A stretch of 64,000 bases of DNA, taken from an uncultured bacterium. GTDB taxonomy: Bacteria; Planctomycetota; UBA8742; UBA2392. The notes under the pieces were generated by a model that worked only from the letters and a program-made list of their open reading frames with translations, was not told where the DNA came from and ran no database searches. This document shows positions 56,712 to 64,000 of this stretch, in pieces; the first letter of the stretch is position 1, and every line of letters begins with the position of its first letter. Position numbers and translations under genes: made by a program. The stretch lies in contig CALLQI010000003.1 in assembly GCA_938014885.1 (NCBI GenBank), positions 397,301-461,300 on the forward strand. Direction: 5' to 3'.

Positions 56712-56739
56712 AAAAAGCGCCGCATGCGCGGCGCCTTTT
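56712..56739 (-). terminator. Terminator of the cytochrome oxidase operon
   Basis: On the minus strand AAAAGGCGCCGCGCATGCGG continues as CGCTTTTT, a self-complementary GC stem with flanking A and T runs, 19 bp after the subunit IV stop. Confidence 0.82.
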
Positions 56740-56757
56740 GGTCAATCGAACGGAACC

Positions 56758-57144
56758 CTAAGGCGTTGCGGGCGCCGCCTTGTCCTGTTTGTACTCACGC
56801 AGGTTGTTCTGGTACAGCGCGGTGTCAAACAGGATGTAGCCGATCATCCAGGCCACCAGCAGCATAGAACCGACCAGAATCCAGAAGTTGAAGCGCTTGT
56901 CGTAACGCAGGTGCATGAACCAAAGCGACACAATCGTGGCCTTGATGCAGGCCACACCGACGGCGCCGACGATGTTGAACTTGCCCAAGTCGACCTGCGC
57001 GATCGCCACCGTGATCACCGTCAGGACCAGCAGCGACAGGATTACCTTGATCAGCGTGCTGACAGGCGTCACGTGACCAATCGTGCCCGGCAGGCCTTCG
57101 TGGTGGCCGTGATCGTGAGATTCTGTGTGTGCTGCTTCGCTCAT
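56758..57144 (-). CDS. Cytochrome c oxidase subunit IV
   Basis: The 128-residue protein has a His-rich N-terminus (ESHDHGHHEGLPG) and three membrane helices, the second with the family pattern VACIKATIVSLWFMHLRYDKRFNFW. This small subunit occurs in caa3-type and quinol oxidases and supports assembly or stability of the core; it has no cofactor. It is the last gene of the operon, 23 bp after subunit III, and is followed by a terminator. Confidence 0.9.
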   Translation of the reverse strand: MSEAAHTESHDHGHHEGLPGTIGHVTPVSTLIKVILSLLVLTVITVAIAQVDLGKFNIVGAVGVACIKATIVSLWFMHLRYDKRFNFWILVGSMLLVAWMIGYILFDTALYQNNLREYKQDKAAPATP

Positions 57145-57167
57145 GATTTGCTCGCCTGTGGCGCCAA

Positions 57168-57896
57168 CTACCCGATCAGGTACAGCATCGGGAACAGGAA
57201 GATCCAGATGATGTCCACGATGTGCCAGTACAGCGCCACGTTATCGACCGCGCCGTAGTAGCGCCGGTTGAAGTGGCCCTTCAGTGCACGGATGAACAGC
57301 CAGATGTAAATGCCCATGCCCACCAGCACGTGTATGCCGTGCAGGCCCGTCATGCAGAAGTAGATCGCAAAGAACGTACCGGCACCCATCGTCTTCAGCT
57401 TCTCGCCGGTCATGTCGGGGTAGCGCTCTAGCAGTTGCGCCGGCAGGTCTTCGGTCGCGACACTGAAGCTGCCGCCCCAGGTGGCGCCGATATGCAGCTT
57501 GTGGGTGTACTCGAAATACTTCACTACCATGAACGCGCCGGCACAGATGAATGTCAGCGCCAGCGTAATCAGCAGCCCCGTTCGTTGTTCAAGCTGCGCG
57601 CACCGCACCGACCACGCCGCCGTCAGTGAGCTGACCAGCAGCACCACGGTGTTGACCGCACCCAGCTTCCAGTCCAGAAACCAGTGGCAGTAATGGAAAA
57701 GGTCCTGGTGGTTGCCGCGATACACCGCATAGGCCGTGAACAGGCCGCAGAAGAACAGCAGCTCCTGCCCGAGAAACAGCCACATCCCCAGCTTGCCGGA
57801 GTGGAACTGCTGGTGCAGGTTGTCGAAGTGCATTGCCAGCTCTTTGGGCCGGGCCGGCAATGTCTGCGATGCATGGTTGTCGGTTGCGGTGCTCAT
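57168..57896 (-). CDS. ctaE: Cytochrome c oxidase subunit III
   Basis: The 242-residue protein shows the typical subunit III helices with GKLGMWLFLGQELLFFCGLF, TFICAGAFMVVKYFEY and a C-terminal TGLHGIHVLVGMGIYIW and NVALYWHIVDIIWIFLFPML. It lacks redox cofactors and stabilises the core and proton uptake path. It lies 41 bp downstream of subunit I and 23 bp upstream of subunit IV. Confidence 0.94.
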   Translation of the reverse strand: MSTATDNHASQTLPARPKELAMHFDNLHQQFHSGKLGMWLFLGQELLFFCGLFTAYAVYRGNHQDLFHYCHWFLDWKLGAVNTVVLLVSSLTAAWSVRCAQLEQRTGLLITLALTFICAGAFMVVKYFEYTHKLHIGATWGGSFSVATEDLPAQLLERYPDMTGEKLKTMGAGTFFAIYFCMTGLHGIHVLVGMGIYIWLFIRALKGHFNRRYYGAVDNVALYWHIVDIIWIFLFPMLYLIG

Positions 57897-57937
57897 GGGC
57901 CTTGGGTTCCTGCCTGTCGGCTTGTGATGCCGGTGTG

Positions 57938-59677
<1,740 letters not shown>

Positions 59678-59743
59678 ATGTCCACCTGCTTGATCGTCCT
59701 GCGCCAATGCTGCCTGTCCGAATACCCTGTGTTCGCGCCTTGC

Positions 59744-60787
59744 CTAGTCTTTGAGTGACTCAAGGTAGGCCTCAATGCCTTCCAGGTAACTGTCCGTCTT
59801 GTCGCCCCAGGTAAAGGGCGTCATCTGGTTCGGGTAGCCCTTCACGATTTCCTTGCCCGGCGTCAGCACCGATTCGCGCAGGTACGTGCGGCCTTCTGCA
59901 CTGCTGTCTACCTTGTGCGAGGCACCGCTTTCCATTTCCTTGGACTTGCCCCACAGGCCCTTGAAGCTGGGCCCGATCAGCGCGCTGCCGTCGATCGTGT
60001 GGCACGACTTGCACAGACGTTCATAAATCATGCGACCGCGATCCAGCGCGGGCTTAGTGGTCAGGTCGCCGTCTGCCACGACGCCGGCCTTCCACTCTGC
60101 TTCCGTGTTGTACACCATCACCTTGGTGATCATGTCCGAGTGGCCGGTGCCGCAGTATTCGGTGCAGAACAGGTCAAAGCCATCTTCCAGTCCGGCCTCA
60201 TCGTGCGTCATCGTGGGCCGGAACCAGAGCTTGTTGTAGCGGCCGGGCACGCAGTCCTGCTTCAAGCGAAACGCAGGGATGAACAGGCTGTGGATCACGT
60301 CGTTGTCCGGCGTGGTCATCACGATCTGGTAAGGGCGGTCTTTGATCAGGTGCAGCTTGGCGCACTCATAGGTCCCATCAAGGCCTTCGCCCTTGATCTT
60401 GAAGGTCCAGTTCCAGCGCTGCGCATTCACGTCAATCTGGTGGACGTACTCGTCCTTGGGCGGGCTGATCATGTGCAGGTACCAGTAGGTGCTGATACCG
60501 AAGATCGCCATCAACAGCATCAATGGACCGATCGACCACGCCAGTTCCAACTTGGTGTTGTGGGTTGCCGTGCGCACGGCTTCGTGGCCCAGGCGTTTGC
60601 GGTACTTGAGCGTGAAGTACACCGTGGCACCGCAGATCGCTACGAAGAACACGATGCACAGCCACAGCGTGAAGTCGTACAGGAAGTCGTGACCCGCGGC
60701 CACGTCAGATGCCTGCGGCGGAAACCAGTACGATCCGCTGCGTGCCAGCGGCAGGGCATTGCCCAGGGATGAGAGCACAGAGGTCAT
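59744..60787 (-). CDS. ctaC: Cytochrome c oxidase subunit II fused to cytochrome c (caa3)
   Basis: The 347-residue subunit has two membrane helices, a CuA cupredoxin domain (HSLFIPAF ... DLFCTEYCGTGHSDM: two Cys, Glu, two His and Met in the expected order) and a C-terminal cytochrome c domain with heme site CKSCHT and an axial Met in YPNQMTPF. The heme domain makes this a caa3-type oxidase that can receive electrons without a separate soluble cytochrome c. Its ATG overlaps the SCO stop (TGATG); a TTG three bases earlier is an alternative. Confidence 0.95.
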   Translation of the reverse strand: MTSVLSSLGNALPLARSGSYWFPPQASDVAAGHDFLYDFTLWLCIVFFVAICGATVYFTLKYRKRLGHEAVRTATHNTKLELAWSIGPLMLLMAIFGISTYWYLHMISPPKDEYVHQIDVNAQRWNWTFKIKGEGLDGTYECAKLHLIKDRPYQIVMTTPDNDVIHSLFIPAFRLKQDCVPGRYNKLWFRPTMTHDEAGLEDGFDLFCTEYCGTGHSDMITKVMVYNTEAEWKAGVVADGDLTTKPALDRGRMIYERLCKSCHTIDGSALIGPSFKGLWGKSKEMESGASHKVDSSAEGRTYLRESVLTPGKEIVKGYPNQMTPFTWGDKTDSYLEGIEAYLESLKD

Positions 60788-61626
60788 CAAGTTGCTTCCG
60801 CCTTCGAGTCGCCGGGTTTACGCAGCTCCCGGATCCACCAGTAACCCATGAATGAGAAGAAGAAGACCAGGGTGGCCACGCCGCCGTAACGCATCCAGCG
60901 GAAGGCCCGGGCGATGTTGTCCGTGTACTCGTACGAAAAACAGTTCAGCCCGAAACCCATGTCGTCTTCATCAAACTGCCCAAACTCGCCCCGCGCGCAG
61001 GACTCAAGCTTGGACTGCACATCCGCCGGCTGGTAGGCCATGTTCCGCAGGTAGTGCGAAATCACGCCGTCCTTGTTCACCAGGAACATGGCCGACTTGT
61101 GCAGGTACTCGTTCTTCTCGGCGTCGAACTTGTACTTGTAACCAAGCGCGTCGGCCAGTGCCTTGACGTTGCCTTCATTCGGGGTGACCAGGAAGTGCCA
61201 GCCGCGGTCGGCCTCGGCCCTTCCGACCGCGCCCAGGTAGCGCAGTTTGGCCAGTTTGGCGCGCTCGTAGGTTTCGGTGGGGTCGATGCTTACGGTCAGG
61301 AACGTGAAGTCCACGCCCGCGGTCCACTTCATGTCGGCCATGCACTTGGCCATGTCGGCAAGCTGCAGGCTGCACAGCTTCGGGCAATCGGCATAGTTCA
61401 GTGAAATCAGCAGCGGCTTGTCGCCGATGTATTGCCCGATCCGCACGCTGCGGCCGTTGTCGTCAGTAAACGAAAGGTCGGCGGGGATCTTCTGGCCGAT
61501 CTTTTCTTCGACGTACACGTCCTTCAGCAGGTAATCAATGCGAGCGGAGGTCTGGGCACTCGAGTGCGCGGCCGCAACCGCCAAAGCGGCCAGCAACAGA
61601 GCTTGCAAGGCAAAACGCGCGCGCAT
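60787..61626 (-). CDS. SCO-family copper chaperone for CuA
   Basis: The 279-residue protein starts with a signal peptide (LLLAALAVAAAHSSA) and has a thioredoxin-like domain with the copper site Cys81 and Cys85 (CPKLC) plus His176 (EYLHKSAMFLV), the three ligands used by SCO/SenC proteins. A C-terminal membrane helix (GGVATLVFFFSFMGYWWI) tethers it. It delivers or reduces copper for the CuA site of subunit II, whose gene overlaps it. It is the first gene of the oxidase operon, and its promoter should lie in the 280-bp divergent region 61627-61906. Confidence 0.93.
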   Translation of the reverse strand: MRARFALQALLLAALAVAAAHSSAQTSARIDYLLKDVYVEEKIGQKIPADLSFTDDNGRSVRIGQYIGDKPLLISLNYADCPKLCSLQLADMAKCMADMKWTAGVDFTFLTVSIDPTETYERAKLAKLRYLGAVGRAEADRGWHFLVTPNEGNVKALADALGYKYKFDAEKNEYLHKSAMFLVNKDGVISHYLRNMAYQPADVQSKLESCARGEFGQFDEDDMGFGLNCFSYEYTDNIARAFRWMRYGGVATLVFFFSFMGYWWIRELRKPGDSKAEAT

Positions 61627-61906
61627 GAAAGCAACCCGGCACCAGGACCCGCAAAGCGGATTTCGCCCGCGGAACAGCAACGCTTTAGCATGAAAACATC
61701 GCTAGGTGTAGGGAGTATTTGCGCGCCCCGAAAGGCACTGAGACCCCCGTCTCAAAGCCCTTGCCCAAAGGCTTGGCAGCCGTTTGCCCGGCCGCAAAAC
61801 CGGACCGTTTGGGTCCACATGCGGCCGTGCCCTGCAAGGCTGCTTTTCGACCGACTGCCGCTGGCCCGTGCGCCCTGTTTGGAATAACTTCGGGCCTGAG
61901 GCACGC

Positions 61907-63772
61907 ATGACACAGCCGGAAACCCAGCTTGCACTGAACCCCTGGCAGCGGTGGTCACACCGGCTGGCGTGGGGCTGTGTGCTGATCACGCTGTTCATGA
62001 TCGCCGTGGGCGCCATGGTCACCACCACGCGCGCCGGCGATACCAACCCAGGCTGGTCGCTCAAATTCTGGGAATGGTTCACCTCATGGGCCGCAGCCGA
62101 GGGCGGCCGCGCGTGGGAAGACGGCCACCGCGTAATCGGCACGCTTGTCGGCTTCGTCGGCATCGGCCTGGCTTTTGCGATGTGGAAGGGTGAACGCACA
62201 AGCCCGCGCCGCTGGCTGGGCATCGTTGCGCTGGCGCTGATCTGCTTTCAGGGGCTGGTGGGGGGCCTGCGCGTGCTGGTCGTAAGCGACGCCGAAGTGC
62301 GCGACGCCGTGCTCGGCCTCACGGGCGGCGGCATTGACGTCGAGTTGCGCCGCGCCGTCAAAGCCATGCTGCACGGCGTGACGGCGCAGGTCATATTTGC
62401 CGGGCTGTGCGTGATCGCGATTCTGACCTCGCCCCGCTGGCTGGCCGCCTGGGCACCGCAGCGGGTGGCCGCATCGGTGCTAACGCGCAAGCTGGCGCTG
62501 GCGGCGCTGGTGTTCACGGTGATTCAACTTGGGCTGGGCACGATTGTGCGCCAGACCGGTGAGATGGTGCTGGTGCATGTGACCGGCGCGTTCGTGGTTT
62601 CGACCACGCTGATCTGGCTGCTGACGCGGCTGTTCCAGCATCACGCGCAGTTTGCGCCGCTGCGGCTGCTGGGCGGCGCGCTGGGCTTCATGCTGGTGTG
62701 CCAGGTGTTCCTGGGCATCGTGCCCTGGATGCTGACGCATGGCGTGCTTGTCAGCGACAACCCGGCAAGCCTGGTGGCGATCCTGCGCAGCAGTCACGTC
62801 ACGCTGGGCGCGATTCTGCTGGCCACACTGTCGGTGCTGAACCTGTGGCTGCACCGGCTTGCACTGCCCGCCGACAGCAGCGCCACGGCCGATGCCCTCG
62901 AGTTCGACCACAGCTTTGCAGGCAAGCTGCGCGATTACACGCAACTCACCAAGATTCGCCTGTCGGGCCTGGTGATGGTGACCGTGGCCGTGGGCTTTTT
63001 CGTTGGTGTGCAGGGCACGCCGAACCTGGTGACGCTGCTGCTGACCATGATCGGCGTGTCGATGGCCGCCGCCGGTGTGGCCGCGATCAACCAGTGGATG
63101 GAGCGCAAGCTCGACGCGCTGATGGAGCGCACGCGAAACCGGCCCCTGCCTTCCGGCCGCATGAAACCCGCCGAGGCCATGGCGTTTGGTGTGATCACGA
63201 TTGCGGGCGGACTTGCGATCACGGCCTGGGGCGCGAATTGGCTGGCGGCGGGGCTGACGGCGCTGACCGTGTTTACGTACCTGGCGCTGTACACGCCGCT
63301 GAAGACGCGCACCACCATGAACACGCTGGTGGGGGCGGTGCCGGGCGCGCTGCCACCGATGATCGGGTATGCGGCCGCCAGCGGCACGATCACGCTGCAT
63401 TCGTTTGTGCTGTTCGCGATTCTGTTCGTGTGGCAGTTGCCGCACTTCTGGGCCATCGCGCGGCTGTATCGCGTGGATTACGAACGCGGCGGGATGAAGA
63501 TGCTTAGTGTGATTGACCCTGAGGGCCGCTTCATCGCCGGGCAGATTGCGCTTTGGTGCCTGGCGCTGATCGTGACCAGCCTGCTGCCGGTGCTCGTGGG
63601 CATGGCCGGCCGCGGCTATGCGATCGCCGCCGTGGCGCTGGGGCTGGGCTTCCTGGCAGCGGGCATATTGAACGCGCGCCAACGCACCCAACGCAGCGCA
63701 CGGGTAGTGTTCCTGGTGTCCATAGTGTACCTGCCGGCACTGCTGGCCACCCTGCTGCTCGATCTGGGTTAA
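61907..63772 (+). CDS. Heme A synthase fused to heme O synthase (CtaA-CtaB)
   Basis: The 621-residue protein joins two enzymes. Residues 1 to about 330 form a COX15/CtaA heme A synthase with GAMVTTTRAG, WEDGHRVIGT, MLHGVTAQ, VHVTGAFV and SSHVTLGA, giving four His-containing helices. From about 345 (LRDYTQLTKIRLSGLVMVT) follows the CtaB/COX10 farnesyltransferase with NQWMERKLDALMERTRNRPL and YTPLKTRTTMN, then nine helices. It makes heme O and then heme A for the oxidase encoded divergently. ATG 61907 is supported by GAGG. CtaA precedes CtaB in the chain, so the order of domains is the reverse of the reaction order. Confidence 0.95.
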   Translation: MTQPETQLALNPWQRWSHRLAWGCVLITLFMIAVGAMVTTTRAGDTNPGWSLKFWEWFTSWAAAEGGRAWEDGHRVIGTLVGFVGIGLAFAMWKGERTSPRRWLGIVALALICFQGLVGGLRVLVVSDAEVRDAVLGLTGGGIDVELRRAVKAMLHGVTAQVIFAGLCVIAILTSPRWLAAWAPQRVAASVLTRKLALAALVFTVIQLGLGTIVRQTGEMVLVHVTGAFVVSTTLIWLLTRLFQHHAQFAPLRLLGGALGFMLVCQVFLGIVPWMLTHGVLVSDNPASLVAILRSSHVTLGAILLATLSVLNLWLHRLALPADSSATADALEFDHSFAGKLRDYTQLTKIRLSGLVMVTVAVGFFVGVQGTPNLVTLLLTMIGVSMAAAGVAAINQWMERKLDALMERTRNRPLPSGRMKPAEAMAFGVITIAGGLAITAWGANWLAAGLTALTVFTYLALYTPLKTRTTMNTLVGAVPGALPPMIGYAAASGTITLHSFVLFAILFVWQLPHFWAIARLYRVDYERGGMKMLSVIDPEGRFIAGQIALWCLALIVTSLLPVLVGMAGRGYAIAAVALGLGFLAAGILNARQRTQRSARVVFLVSIVYLPALLATLLLDLG

Positions 63773-63782
63773 GCCCCACAAC

Positions 63783-63830
63783 GTGGCACGCGCGTCCCGC
63801 GCGTGGGTGCCGTCGGCGTCTCGCCGACGG
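63783..63830. repeat. Double-hairpin repeat, copy B
   Basis: This second copy of the 48-bp element at 13399-13446 begins 10 bp after the CtaA-CtaB stop. Both stems are intact; one stem pair is changed from G-C to T-A. GCGGGCCGGAGG at about 63845 resembles 45965. Confidence 0.85.
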
Positions 63831-63932
63831 GGCGGCAGCAGCATGCGGGCCGGAGGTCCAGGTCACAGGCATCGCGTCTTTGGGGTGGTTCGCCGCCAGC
63901 CCTTTGGCCTGGGCTGAACTGCTCAACACGAA

Positions 63933-63967
63933 ACCGGGGCGACTCTCGTCGCCCCGGCTTTTTGGTT
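63933..63967 (+). terminator. Rho-independent terminator
   Basis: CCGGGGCGAC pairs perfectly with GTCGCCCCGG around a TCTC loop, preceded by AA and followed by CTTTTTGGTT. It is about 160 bp after the CtaA-CtaB stop and probably ends that transcript. Confidence 0.88.
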
Positions 63968-63970
63968 TCG

Positions 63971-64000
63971 CCATCGACCATCAACTATCAACCATCAACT
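63971..64000. repeat. Heptamer array, unit CCATCAA
   Basis: Four 7-bp units (CCATCGA, CCATCAA, CTATCAA, CCATCAA) reach the right edge of the window and may continue beyond it. Confidence 0.75.

Overview
This 64 kb window is high-GC bacterial chromosome with short gaps and no rRNA, prophage, transposase or CRISPR array. The content suggests a member of the Planctomycetota or a neighbouring PVC-type lineage. It has a very large Ser/Thr kinase fused to TPR and PDZ parts, HEAT and WD40 proteins, a serpin, tricorn-like and S41-type proteins, many lipoproteins, type IV pilus ATPases and an A2-type caa3 oxidase. This placement is inferred from gene families; no marker gene in the window proves it.

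Layout. 1-3100: a truncated prenyltransferase/squalene-oxidase repeat protein, an unknown protein, a lipoprotein and a YndJ-like membrane protein. 3465-7189 (minus): a HEAT-repeat protein and an M3 oligopeptidase, the latter bracketed by long palindromic repeats. 7546-10991: an NAD-salvage pair (nicotinate phosphoribosyltransferase plus a nicotinamidase-like hydrolase), a DUF2238 membrane protein and a lipoprotein. 11049-19518: a FliA/WhiG-type sigma factor, unknowns, an acyl-CoA dehydrogenase, tRNA-Leu, a serpin and an aconitase-family enzyme with its swivel domain first. 19652-25837 (minus): two small overlapping genes, a hidden 55-codon membrane gene, HemY, MeaB and an S41-family lipoprotein lacking both catalytic residues. 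25955-36816 (plus): a copper ATPase, a degenerate receiver protein, a surface protein with a C-terminal sorting signal, a TPR lipoprotein, PilB, PilT, then a selenoprotein plus ECF41 sigma factor unit. 37057-49455: tRNA-Met with a duplicated 3' flank, a membrane protein overlapping a tricorn-like protease, an asparaginase-family enzyme, tRNA-Arg, a WD40 protein, a Fur-family regulator, ArgC, PPDK and an EEP hydrolase. 49564-56656: the giant kinase and a HerA-like ATPase. 56758-63772: a complete caa3 oxidase operon (SCO, subunits II, I, III, IV) divergent from a fused CtaA-CtaB heme A synthesis gene.

The most notable system is at 35338-36816. A carboxymuconolactone-decarboxylase/AhpD-like gene is interrupted by one in-frame TGA exactly where the second Cys of its CxxC centre belongs. 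A short hairpin follows the TGA, which points to a CxxU selenoprotein. It is coupled to a sigma factor carrying the three ECF41 signatures (WLPEP, DGGGK, NPDKL), and TGTCACA-N16-CGTC, the ECF41-type promoter as I recall it, lies just upstream. This looks like a self-controlled redox circuit with a selenocysteine output protein.

A second theme is intergenic DNA. Nearly every gap over 200 bp holds palindromic or short-period repeats: CCACGAAG-type long inverted repeats, a double hairpin found at two distant places with a compensatory stem change, heptamer arrays, and GC-rich REP-like palindromes. All coordinates and residue counts were derived by reading the sequence; no database search was run.
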